This document shows, in pieces, positions 1 to 10,108 of a stretch of 64,000 nucleotides of DNA. Each line of letters opens with the position of its first letter. Position 1 is the first letter of the stretch. Both the position numbers and the translations under genes were made by a program. This stretch comes from Notamacropus eugenii (taxonomy: Eukaryota; Chordata; Mammalia; Diprotodontia; Macropodidae). Location of the stretch: NCBI RefSeq assembly GCF_028372415.1, contig NC_092875.1, forward strand, positions 50,840,771-50,904,770. Direction: 5' to 3'. The notes beneath the pieces were generated by a model. The model was not told where the DNA came from. It did no database searches and worked only from the letters and a program-made list of their open reading frames with translations.

Positions 1-429
1 ATACTTGAAGGAGAGGGGCCCCACTGGCCAGTCCCCTATTGAAAAACTCTAGGAAGGGGACAAATTTGTACAAATTATTATGATAGAATGGAATATGTAT
101 TAACAACAAAGGAGAGGTGAGTGTGGGGGTGGTGGCAATGCTTCTAGACATTTGAGAAGAGTCACAGGCAGCTTCCCATCTCATGAAAGAGACACAAACT
201 GAAATGGATATTGAAGGAAGGAGGAGAAGACTTCCAAGACAGATGTGTTAGAGAGCAGGATGACAAAGGGTAAGAAAGCAGAGGTCATCTTGGCCAAAGT
301 AGAGAAGAGAAATACTTGAAGCTTAAGACCATTTGGGGCCAGGGAGGGAACTGGGTAATGAGTTAGGGGTAAGCTGGAGAAAAGGACTCTCATTCTAGTT
401 GGTGTGTGTGTGACTAAGGAAGTGAATCA

Positions 430-1000
430 ATATGAATTTACTGAACACTATATGCCAGGTGCTCTGGTAGGTCCTAGGGATACAAAGGATCTAAGCAACG
501 AGTAAAGTAAAAGTAAAAGTAAAAAAGTAAAAAAGTCCCCAAGGAGATTATATTCTGCTGGGAAGACAACATGTACATAAATAGGTACTATCTCTCTCTC
601 CCTACCCCCCCATCTCCACACACATGTACATATACACATATATACATACATACATACATACACAAGCAATGGGGGTAATCAGTGGCATCAATCCTAATCT
701 GTTGAATCAGGGCACTTTCCATGGGCAGGCACTTGGGTCTTTTTCCATTGGACATGTCCTCCAGCAAGGGATTAGAGAACATGCTCCATTGAAAGGGACC
801 AAAGTTCATGTCCTTGGGAGCTTGGGGTGGGGGGGAACATGAGATAGTCTGGGGAGGGGATAGGGGAGGAAATGAATTATTTAGGAGGTGGTGTTTGAGG
901 TGAGTTTTACAAAGAAAATTAGGGATTCTACAAAGTGGAGAAGAGGGGGGGAGTGAATTCCCCATATGAGGGACAACCTTCATGCAGAGGCAACAAGATG
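430..1000 (+). repeat. Old interspersed repeat of the 'size-increase' type
   Basis: The stretch opens with a degenerate form of a common mammalian repeat (a 'tatgccaggtgct' start, a 'ccaaggagattatattctgctggg' middle part). It continues with a second half about a 'gaggtggtgtttgaggtgag' motif. Related starts occur near 3885, 24660, 31138, 52265 and 61170. I recognise the pattern but cannot assign a database name. A TA/CA-rich microsatellite near 585-665 lies inside it. Confidence 0.5.
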
Positions 1001-1609
1001 GTAGGTAAAATGAATATGACTTAAAGGGGAAACTCTGTCACAAATTTGATCCTTTGATCTTTTCATCAGAACCTGTCAAAGATTCAATCTTGGTGAAACT
1101 AGTCAGTCAGGTCCTGCAGTGTCATTAATGCTGATCTTCCAGGAAATATCTAAGGCAGGGTAAAATTTTAACTTTGGTGAGACTATAAAAACCTTGCCGA
1201 CTATCAGGTAATTTTCTGAGCTGTGTTGCATAAAAACCAGATTGTAAGTTTCAACAGGGATCTAGCAGGAACCCTTACAGGAGTACCTGAGAGGGTGACC
1301 ACCCATAAAGGAATGACTGTAACTGGAAACAGTAGTCAGCCCTTGGTGTGGGACAAGCTCAGGGGGTGACTGGTCAGGGATGACCCTCTACCCCTACTCC
1401 ATTAGCTATGCAATTTAGGGATGAGTCCCTGCATCTAGACATGGTTGGATTAGATTTGAGCCTTGAGGTCAACAAAAGTGGCACAAGACTTTGGCTCTTG
1501 CCCTCCGAGTTTATATTCTAATTACATCAGACACAGAGTTATCAGTTAGCCTTTCCTGATTCCTCCACTGGTAGTACACCGTCTCCCATCACCTTGAATC
1601 TGTTTTTGC

Positions 1610-1790
1610 ATCATATATGCATGGTATAGTATATACACATATATGTTTGTGTGTGTATATATGGATACAAACACACATGTACATACATACACATACTTAA
1701 TATACTGCTTTTGTAGTATATATGTACATATATGTACACATACTTAAAAACACTCAACACATTATTTTCGTATATATGTACATATTGTCT
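1610..1790. repeat. TA/CA-rich simple repeat
   Basis: Alternating TATA, TACA and TGTA units form a low-complexity tract of about 180 bp with several self-complementary stretches such as TATGTACATATATGTACA. It contains no gene. Confidence 0.75.
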
Positions 1791-2127
1791 TTCCCACATA
1801 AGGAACGGACAATTGAGAGGTAGGAGTTGTTCTTGCTTTGCTTACAGCACAGAAGGAAGGGGATGGAGTCAGCAGTGGGGTTTTTACTGCTTTCTGGCAG
1901 GCATATTTCACTCCTTGCAGAAGGAGGGTAGAAGAGAGGCTGGTCCATCCAGAATTCCTCTTCTCTTTTTCTCCCTTCTCCTCTCTCTCAAAGCTAGGAA
2001 AACCTGGATTAAAGTCCTGCTTCTAACACTAAGCTCTGTGAGCCAAGGCAGGGACTCAGCCCCTCAGGGCCGTATATGGACCGCTCTGTGTGTTTATCCT
2101 TTATTGCATGCCATCATGAAGACCATG

Positions 2128-2275
2128 CCATCAGAGAAATGATGATATGACTTGCACTTGACTTTGTTTTGAGTGAGGGAGGGCTGTGCAGTCTCACTTC
2201 TCCTCCAGAGCCACCTGAATCCAGTGACCAGATATTCATCAGGAAGACTGGAGATGACCCAGGATGAGGCAAATG
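2128..2275 (+). repeat. Marsupial interspersed repeat, copy A
   Basis: This copy shares a core with 4105-4290, including 'gagggctgtgca' and 'ccagtgacaagatat' type motifs followed by 'atcaggaagactg'. The two copies are in direct orientation about 2 kb apart. I recall this repeat as common in marsupial genomes but cannot name its family. A tRNA-like SINE in the opposite orientation abuts its 3' side. Confidence 0.5.
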
Positions 2276-2380
2276 GGTCACACAGCTAGTGAGTGCCAAG
2301 TGTCTGAGGTGAGATTTGAACTCAAGTCCTCCTGACTCCTGCACTGGTGCTCTATCCACTGCACCACTTAGCTGCCCCGA
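2276..2380 (-). repeat. tRNA-like SINE fragment
   Basis: Read on the minus strand, it begins with a 'ggggcagctaagtggtgcag' head and a 'gagttcaaat' B-box-like motif, then a 'ctagctgtgtgacc' core. This is the MIR/MAR1-like marsupial SINE layout. The copy is truncated, without the RTE-type tail. Confidence 0.75.
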
Positions 2381-3884
2381 GCTGCTGCTGAGCTGAATTG
2401 GTAGAGAGGTGTTTTTCACCAAAATCACAGGTCCAGTCCCCTAATCCTTCCCTTTAAACATTTTTTTTTAATTATGAATTTAACCAATATCAACTAGCAA
2501 ACATTTCAATCTATGAAGAACAGGATGAAAGGGTGCTTCATTATGGGTCTTCTGAAAGTCCCCACTGGTTACTACCACTTCCTTCTAATCTTACTGGAAT
2601 AAGAGGTTACATTTTTGGATCTTCGAGATACCCCCCTGGGACAAAGTACCTGTTGTCCCAGACTCTAACGGGATGCAGGTATGGCAAAGCAAGGGGTGAT
2701 TACAAAGGAGGGGAACAGACAATACCACCCAATATAAAAGTGAACACTCTCAGGAGATGGGGAGTCTAGATGACTTAGGGAAAGTCCCTTCCTTTCACTT
2801 AACCTAGCTCAGTCTTCTCCTCAGTTCTGGCTTTTCCTTGCCTTTCATGATGATGTTCCCTAACCATTTCAACCTCCCAGATCCTCCAACCTCATGACCT
2901 GATCTTCCACCCTAAGCCTCAGTCACGCACAAGATCAGTCACATTTTGATTCTCACCATTACCCACCAATGTTCCACTTCCTCCATCAAAGACTTGACAT
3001 TTCTCTGACTATAACTTATCATTCCATCTCTCCTTATGCCTCACCCCTCCTAAACCTGTTCTTTGCCCTCAGCCCAACCTTCAATTTCTCCACCCTTCAG
3101 TACTTTCTCAGGACATCGTTTCTTATGAATTTAATTTTCCTTCTTTCCCAGTCTTGATCCTAGAGTTAAAAAGTTCTCCACACTCGTCTTTTCTCTCAAG
3201 GGGAAATACAGACAAGCAAGATATCTTTGAAAGTTGCACATTTAATTTATGATATTATGATATTACATTTTATATGTATATATATAATACTTAATATGTA
3301 TACTTAAAAGGAAAAGCAAGGAATATAAAAAAGATTCACAACTTTATAGCCAATCCTCCAATCCTCCTTTTCTTTTCTACTTTGTATATGGAAATATTTA
3401 TTTGGTGTTTGTTTAGTTCAGAATAAAAAATATAAAATTATTTTAAAAAACCAAACCACAGTGGGTTAGAACCAGATTGTGGCAGCTTTCCAATGGTAGG
3501 TTCCGGAGTTTGAGTTTCATTCTGAAGACAGCTTTAACCTTCATTCCCACAACTTCCGTTTGTCTCCCTGTTTGCCGCTTAAGATATGGTTCTGGGTGTT
3601 TCAGTAGAAGGGTTTGAGAAAGTGTCCTATCATAACCACATTACTTGTTTGGAAACTACGAGTCAAGCCTAACCCATGCCTTTTCACATGGAAAACGATC
3701 CCCAACGTCCTCAAAGACTGGGCATGATAAACGCTGTCAACCTCTTCCTTGAATGTAATTAGCCAAAGCACCCAGGGGAAATCTCCACTCAGTTCGAGGC
3801 AAATTTGTTTAAAGAGTAGTTGCCAAATACTCTAGTACACCCACATCTCCTTTTGTGTTCAATGGGATCTTTTTTTTCAGTTCA

Positions 3885-4010
3885 ACAGAACTAATATTTA
3901 TTAAGCATCTACTATATGCAAGACCCGTTAAGTGCCAGCATTAAAGAAAAAAGAGTGCTAGTTTCTGCCCTCAGGGAGCTTATAATCTACTGGAGAGGGA
4001 GAGAAGGAAT
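3885..4010 (+). repeat. Old interspersed repeat fragment
   Basis: The pattern 'tattaagcatctactatatgc' followed by 'ccctcagggagcttataatctac' matches the opening of the repeat at 430-1000. Only the first part is present. Confidence 0.5.
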
Positions 4011-4104
4011 ATGATCCCTTATGTGTATTACAGGCATTGAAGGGGCGTGGCACTGCATTCACCTTCTCTGTGTCTGCTATGACATTCTCCCAAAATTCCA
4101 ATTT

Positions 4105-4290
4105 GTTGTTTGCTCTTTGGTTCTCACAGAGGACCAAGACATCAAGGAGATGATATCATGGCTTACAAATGAATTGGTAGGGCTGTGTGCAAGTCACCAG
4201 CCCCACTTCCTCCTCTGGAGCCTCCGGGGTCCAGTGACAAGATATAGATCAGGAAGACTGTAGATGGCTCCCAGGAGGCAAAGGCAATTT
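4105..4290 (+). repeat. Marsupial interspersed repeat, copy B
   Basis: This is the longer of two copies (see 2128-2275). It contains 'gaggaccaagacatcaagga', 'gaattggtagggctgtgtgc' and 'ccagtgacaagatatagatc'. No coding capacity is evident. Confidence 0.5.
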
Positions 4291-6299
4291 CAACATGGAG
4301 GAGGTCTACAGTGAAATGGGTCCAGGGTTCTGTCCCAGGTAATGGGCCATCCAATGAGCTTGGCAATGATTACACAGGAATGCCTGGATCATGCCAACAA
4401 ACAGAAGGTTTTCTGAGCAGGACAGGAAGCATGAACACTATACTACTGCAACTCATGGTCCAAGTAGTAATCCTGGTATAAAGGAAATACATGATTACAG
4501 TTCGGACTATAGCTCTTGAATTCTTAGTGGTATATCTCTTATTTAAAAAATTAGTCATAAGAAAACAATGAATGGAAAAATAAGTTTTATTAATATCTTT
4601 TGTTTTTCCTTCAGCTAGATTTCCCCATGTATCCTTCCTCCTTCCTTCTCCCAGAGTCAGCCCTCATAACAAGGAATTTTAAAAAAGAAAAAAGAAGAAA
4701 AATTTATTAAGATCAATCAATATGTTGACAAAATCTGACCTATGTGACACTCTATACCTATGGAATACTGACTTCAGCAACAGAGCAGAAAAAGGGGACT
4801 TCTAGTATTTTTTCAATGGGGCCCAAGTATGTTCTTCATAATTTTACAACATTCAATTTCAGTTGTGTTGTGATACCATTAACTCTTAAACATGAAACTT
4901 TTACTAAATAAAAAGACAAAAGTAGGAATAATAAAATTTAACATTTATACCACAGAAGACAAAATCAGGAATATGTAATATTACATATGTAATATTAATA
5001 ATAATTATATAATAATAATTAATAACATGTAAATCAGGAAATATAAGATTCCATCTGTTAATTTAGGTCACATTCTCCTTCCAAAGCACATGATTTTGTA
5101 TGGGCATAGACTTGGGAATCTAAGCGCGTAAGGCTATTCAGGACTCTGAACTATAAGGCCTAGGAGCCTGTGTTCTCTTTAAGGGACAGTTTGTACCACA
5201 CATCATCTACTGGGTGGGATACACCTTTCCTGAACTGCTCTGCTTCTCTCAGGGGACTAAAACAGTGTTAAGCAGCAGTGAGCCTTGGATATGCTAGGCT
5301 TCCTGTGGTCAGTTCCATTGGCTAGGTTCTGAGGCAGTGTTAGTCTCTCACAATGAAAAGCAGTTCCCTTTAAACCTGAGATCTGCAAAAGCTGTAACAA
5401 CCTGCTCTCTATGGGTGTAGTTTCCCCTCTGTTAAGGGTTAGCAGACAGCAAAGAAAACTTTTCCCAGGTCAGTTCTTCAAACAACATAGGATGCTGCTT
5501 TCTCATTCAGGTCCCATCATCAACACAGTTCCTCCAATCAGATCAGCTCCCCATACCAACTGTAGAGCATTGCTTGCTTCTAGTCAAATGGCCTTGGCTT
5601 TTTTTTTTTTTTTTAGCTCTTTTGGTTTCTGTGTTTTGTCCTTAATTTTTATAAACAGTTTCTCTTGCCAGCTTCTCTGTCTTTTTAAACCTCACAAACA
5701 GGGTCTTTAATCATACGTTAAAAAATTCCAAATCACATTTCTGTCAGATGTGCTACAAAAAATTAATATACAACATAGTCTCAGGGTCCAAAACAATTCT
5801 TTCATTCAAAGTTTTCCAACAATAGGTTTCCAAGCCCTAAAAAAAAAAATAATCCCCTGTAAATTAGCTGTTGGGAAACTGAATTAGTCATCTTTACAAT
5901 CCTTCAGTACTTTGGCCTCTGAACAGCATGCTTCCACTCCAGTCCTCTCAGGACTTTGGGTCTTTCCTGAAGTCCCTTGTTTATCTTCCAGATACCTTTA
6001 TTTACTCAAAGCCAGTATCTGTTCACCTTCCCTTTTCAGTAAATAAAATAAGGGGAAGTATCTTCCACATATATGGTATGTATATGAATAAGACAAAGTA
6101 AAATGTGATAGGTATTTTAGAGAGATTTTGACAAAGCACTCTAAGAAAATCTCAGTAGGCAGAAATACTTTATACTCAGGGGAGATTGAGGAAGGCTCCC
6201 CTCAGGAAGAAGGAGAACCAAAAGTTAGAGGTAAGAAGGGAGCACATCCCAACCCTGAGGGGGACAGTCTCACAAATGGGCAGAAATGGCCAACCCAGT

Positions 6300-6478
6300 C
6301 CACTTTGGATGTCAGGGTTGTTGTGAGGAGGAAATGAGATAACTGTAAAGCATTTAGCACAGTTCCTGGCACATAGTTGGTGCTAAAATCAGTTTCCTTT
6401 TCTGTATAACAAAAGGATTGGATGAGATGGCTCCTTAGGTCCCTTCTGGGTCTATATCTATGATCCTATGATAAGTCC
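6300..6478 (+). repeat. MIR-type SINE 3' parts
   Basis: There are two adjoining pieces. The first has a 'gaaatgagataactgtaaag' MIR 3' core with 'gcacatagttggtgct'. The second has 'cagtttccttttctgtataa' and 'gatgagatggctccttaggt', typical of the region after the SINE core. Confidence 0.7.
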
Positions 6479-6574
6479 TGGGTTTTTCCAAAGATGAACA
6501 GGACTAGACGGCTGCTGCTGTTCCTTTCAACTCAAATTCTTTTGATTCTTATATCTATACATGTTGCTTTTTGC

Positions 6575-6685
6575 CAATAAAATATAAACTCCTTTAGGGC
6601 AGGAATTGTCTCACTTTTGTCTCTGTATCCCTAATGCTCAGCACAGTGTCTGGCACACAGTAGGCATTTAATGTTTGTTAAATGA
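6575..6685 (+). repeat. L2 LINE 3' end
   Basis: The pattern 'aactcctttagggcaggaat', 'tgtatccctaatgctcagca', 'ctggcacacagtaggcattt', then a 'tgttaaatgagtgag' tail is the usual L2 3' terminus. Only the last 110 bp or so is present. Confidence 0.75.
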
Positions 6686-6744
6686 GTGAGAGTTAAGACT
6701 GAAAAGATAAGAGAGGGGCTGGTTTGTGAAGGACCAAACATTGG

Positions 6745-6973
6745 ACAGGGCAACTGGGCCTGGAATCAGAAAGACCTGAGTTCAAATGTGACCTCAGACA
6801 CTAACTAGCTGGGTGATCTTGGGCAAGTCACTTAATCTGGTTTGCTTCAGTTTCCTCATCTGTAAAATGATCTGGAGAAGGAAATGTAAAACAACTCCAG
6901 TATTTTTGCCACGAAAACCCCAAATGGGGTCACAGAGTCAGACACAACTGAAAACGACTGAACAACTACAAAA
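6745..6973 (+). repeat. tRNA/RTE composite SINE
   Basis: A tRNA-like head with 'cctgagttcaaatgtgacc' and the core 'ttgggcaagtcacttaatc' is followed by the marsupial RTE-style tail: 'gagaaggaaatg', 'ccaaatggggtcac', 'gaaaacgactgaacaac'. The same tail recurs at 25516-25768 and 43898-44115. The tail suggests mobilisation by an RTE-type LINE. Confidence 0.8.
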
Positions 6974-7334
6974 AAGCCCAATGCTAGCCAAGTGAGTTTG
7001 AATTTCAGTCTAGTAACAATAGGGGAGCACATAAGGCTTTTGTGCAGAGAAATAATTTATTTGGATCTATGTATGAGGATGATTTTGTTGGCCAACAGCA
7101 GGACAGAAGAGAAAGAAAAAAGACGGTAGGCCAAAAAAAAGTCTTTTGGAGGCTATGACAATATCTAGGAGAGGAGAGATGAAGAACCCTGGACCACAGT
7201 AGCACCTTTCCCATGAGTCAAATCCATGGATCTCTAGAGTAAAACTAAGCATTCAGGAAATCCCAGCCCAAGCATTGGCTGAAAATTCTAAAGGGATTCC
7301 TCATTTTTCTTCCAAACACTGTCAGCTATTTTCT

Positions 7335-7545
7335 CTGTGGTGTGGTGGTTGGAATGCTGGACTGGGACTCAGAGGACCTGGTCTTGGATACTGTCGGAAA
7401 CTAGTTGTGTGACCATGGACTTAACTTTCTAGAACCTGTTTCATCTATAAAAACAAGGATGATGATACTTGGGAGTATCCATCTCATAGGGTTGTTGTAA
7501 GGTTCAAATGAGATAACATATGGAGGGCGCTCCAGAACTTAAATC
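7335..7545 (+). repeat. MIR-type SINE
   Basis: A near full-length copy: 'tgtggtggttggaatgctgg' head, 'actagttgtgtgaccatgga' core, and 'tcatagggttgttgtaaggt' 3' part. Confidence 0.75.
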
Positions 7546-7639
7546 TTAAGTAAATAGATAAATAAATGAATGCCAATTTATTTTTAATAATCCTTGACCT
7601 GGGGGATGGAGTGAGATACGGATGACAATCTGTACCTCA

Positions 7640-7830
7640 GCCACAACAGGGTGAGAGGCTGGGTGGGTCCGAGTTCGAATCCTGCCTCAGATCCTTGATA
7701 GCAGGGTGGTCCTGGACAAGTCACTCCATTTCCTCTCAACCTCAGTCTCCCTTACCTTTAAATACCCCTACCTCACAGAGCAGTCAGTGGGAAGGATCTA
7801 ATAAGAAAATACATGGAAAGTGATTTACAA
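7640..7830 (+). repeat. MIR-type SINE
   Basis: The copy has a 'gagttcgaatcctgcctcag' B-box-like region, a 'ggacaagtcactccatttcc' core and a 'aaagtgatttacaaacccc' 3' part. It lies about 600 bp upstream of the CCAAT array of ENC3. Confidence 0.75.
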
Positions 7831-8067
7831 ACCCCATCATTCCTATGAAGGCAGGTCTTTTTTTTCATTTTCTGCATCTTTCTCATAAAAATCAAAGCGG
7901 GGGGATCTTTTTCTTTCTCTTCCTCAGTCCTCCTCCTTTCTTGGCACTCCAGGATTCCGTCCCAAGGTTCAATTCATTCATGTTTTCCTTCCATCCTTGG
8001 ACCGAATTCCTCGGAGAATTAAAGCTTCCACGGCGCCCTCCTCTCAGCAATTCCTCGCACACCTACA

Positions 8068-8210
8068 AGGTGGTGCGGTGACTGGAGCTCTGGCCTGGGA
8101 GTCACAAAGAGCTGAGTTCGAATCCTGCCTCAGATGCGCGGTGGCCGTGCGCTCTCTACTAAGACACCTGAGTGCGTGAAATGAGATGGAAAGCGCTTTA
8201 TCTGGGACCC
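8068..8210 (+). repeat. SINE fragment at the edge of the CpG island
   Basis: The head 'gtggtgcggtgactggagct' and 'gagttcgaatcctgcctcag' identify a tRNA-like SINE. The 3' part is short and CpG-bearing. It forms the upstream margin of the ENC3 CpG island. Confidence 0.6.
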
Positions 8211-9200
8211 TAGGCCCTGGGCTCAAGATCTGCCGCGGCCACTACCGCCTGTGTGGCCTTGGGCCGCATTCCCGCGTGGGCCCAGAGAGCCTCTCTAGGA
8301 CGCCCGGCCCCTCCCAGCTCCAAGGAGCGGCTCCCGAGACCCCCAAGACACAAAGACGGAGTCGGCGTGGCAGAGATCTCGCGAGGCTCGGCGGGAGGAT
8401 CTAGAGCCAATGGCTGCACTTGCTGCTGGATTTCTGCCGCGTGATTGGCCACTTTGGCCGTGATTGGTTTCTCTAGTATCTGGCTGAGAACGTAAGGGGC
8501 GGCACCTCGGAGGCGATTATGGTCTGTGATTGGCCAATAAGGATCTGGGAGCGGAACCAATACCTGGCAGGACTCACGCCGCCATTGGTCCCTACTTCGG
8601 AGAGGGCGGGATAGCCTCGAAGGAGGCGTGGCCTGGACCGGGATCCGGGAGTGGGGAGTCTTTGGCTTGAGGAAAGCTGGGAGCCAGCGCGGACCTTGGT
8701 GAGTGCGGGGCCCGCGGGCGGGGAGAGGGCAGACCCGGGCCGGGCTGGCCCTCGTGGTGGGGAGCCCGAGGAGGCGGAGGAGGGGCCTGTGGGAGAGGGG
8801 GCCTGACGGGGTCTGAGGCTGTTTAGAGGGGGAGGGGAGAGGAGGGGGTCTGGCAGCCGGGTCTCCAGACATCCGGGGGAGGTGGGGGTTGGCAGAAGGG
8901 GTTAGCCGGGGCCCCAGGGGTGGCTGAGGCTAGAAGGAGTGTCGGAGGGTCTGGGGGGATATTGGGGGGGTCTAGCATAAGGGTTGACTGAGGGTCTGTG
9001 TTGGGGGATCTGACGGGAGGCCTGGCTGAGGGTCCGTGTGTGGGAGTGGCCAGAGGCGTGTCTCCGGGTCTGCGGGGGCTCTAAAGGAGGTTATTGGGGG
9101 GTCCAACAGAAGACTCGGCTGAGGGTCTGTGGGGTGGGGGGAGCTGGGCAGGAGAGGAGGTGCCTAGGCGGAGGCGGGGGGTGTCTGGTCTCAGGAGGCA
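8180..9200 (+). promoter_or_regulatory. ENC3: CpG-island promoter of ENC3 with CCAAT-box array
   Basis: This is the only GC- and CpG-rich block in the window, and it sits directly upstream of ENC3. Seven CCAAT/ATTGG pentamers lie within 182 bp, at 8407-8411, 8444-8448, 8463-8467, 8529-8533, 8534-8538, 8557-8561 and 8584-8588. The central pair forms a perfect palindrome, ATTGGCCAAT. Such sites are bound by NF-Y. No TATA box is clear, so a TATA-less promoter with initiation around 8590-8690 is inferred. Activity in the opposite direction cannot be excluded. Confidence 0.75.
8600..8698 (+). other. ENC3: Probable non-coding exon 1 of ENC3
   Basis: A strong splice donor (CTTG, then GTGAGT at 8699) ends a GC-rich stretch just downstream of the CCAAT array. 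The matching acceptor is the pyrimidine-rich stretch ending in TTTTAG at 10095, only 13 nt before the ENC3 start codon. ENC1 and KLHL25 share the layout of non-coding 5' exon(s) plus one coding exon. The transcription start is not visible, so the left edge is a guess. Confidence 0.6.
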
Positions 9201-10095
9201 GTTGATGAGAAGGAAGGGTGTCGGTGGGTACTTGAGTGGGGGTCGTTAGACGAGGCTCCTCCCGGGAGAAGAAGGGGAGAACCCAACGGAGCTTGAGGCT
9301 GGAAGGAGGCCCCTGGAGCCAGGCTTGGGGGGGTGGGAACCCGGTTGTGCCTCCTCAGCTTTGTATTGTGTGGGAATGGTGGGGTTGGGTTTCCTGTCCT
9401 TTAAGTCTGGGGAAGGGCAGGGCCTCTACTTCAAAGACTGTCCCCTGAAAAGGGCGTTAATGATTACCCGAACCTTGGCTGAATCCACCATTCCGGGCTG
9501 CGGTTTCTGTGTTTGACTTCCCTTATCTGTGTGTTCCTGGGCTTTGGCCCCAGAGTGGGGCTTAGTCAGCGCCTGCGGAGGTAGATGAAATATCCTTATT
9601 GCCTTTCCCACGTGGCCCTTCCTCTGTTCCTCTGGAGGGAAAGCATTCTTAAGCTGTGGAATTGGAAGCGGCGCCTAAGAGGTCAGCCCGAGACAGAAGG
9701 TTGCGTCCTGCCTCCTGTACTTAGTAGCTTGTGGGACCTCTGCCAACTTTCCTCCTATGTGAAATGGGGATAATAATGGCACCTCCTTTGTGAGGATCAA
9801 AGGAGTTTATATAGGTAGAAGTCATTCTGAAGTGTTATATAATGCTAATCCATCATCATCTGGTCCTGCCTCTTCATTTTATAGATGAGGAAACAGGATC
9901 AGAGAAAGAGACTAGCTGAAAGTCATATAGTCAGTCAACAAACGTTATGCCTGTGATGTGGTAGTGGGGTTGGGATTCAGAATGTGATCCTCTGATTGTT
10001 CTGAAAAATAATCAGAATATGCTTTGTGGATGAAAAAAGAGGCTCTAGTCCTAGAAAACTAACTCTTGTTGTGCTCTTGCTCTGTTTTCTTTTAG
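8699..10095 (+). other. ENC3: ENC3 5' UTR intron
   Basis: The intron runs from GTGAGT at 8699 to TTTTAG at 10095. Its first 500 bp is G-rich with repeated 'gtctg...ggggg' motifs, so the nascent RNA could form G-quadruplexes. The later half holds a plus-strand MIR (about 9665-9850) and a reverse MIR piece (about 9855-9945). I see no coding exon in it. Confidence 0.6.
9665..9945. repeat. Two MIR fragments in the ENC3 intron
   Basis: 9665-9850 is a plus-strand MIR ('cttagtagcttgtgggacct', 'gtgaaatggggataataatg'). 9855-9945 is a reverse MIR piece ('cattttatagatgaggaaac'). Confidence 0.65.
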
Positions 10096-10108
10096 AGTGC
10101 AGGGAACA

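Larger units (their letters stand above)
1..8180. other. Intergenic region upstream of ENC3
   Basis: I found no convincing coding exon here. Open frames are short and fall in repeats or simple sequence. The recognisable content is interspersed repeats, listed separately. The stretches 1010-1600, 2385-2790, 3330-3880 and 5040-6060 show nothing I can name. 4600-4880 faintly resembles an L1 3' UTR. 2790-3160 is CT-rich and may be an eroded LINE. Confidence 0.6.

Noticed and set aside
588-983. 131-codon minus-strand frame
   Set aside because: It spans a microsatellite and an old interspersed repeat, with no splice or motif support.
2276-2380. tRNA gene at the SINE head
   Set aside because: Only box-like motifs remain and there is no cloverleaf. 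SINEs derive from tRNA and mimic it.
8210-8872. 220-codon open frame on the minus strand
   Set aside because: It lies entirely in the GC-rich CpG island, is proline/arginine-rich, and shows no known domain. Stop-poor GC-rich DNA explains it.
10097-10108. Start of ENC3 at 10097 (GTG)
   Set aside because: It precedes the ATG and sits at the splice acceptor. The ENC family starts with MSV, matching the ATG at 10109.
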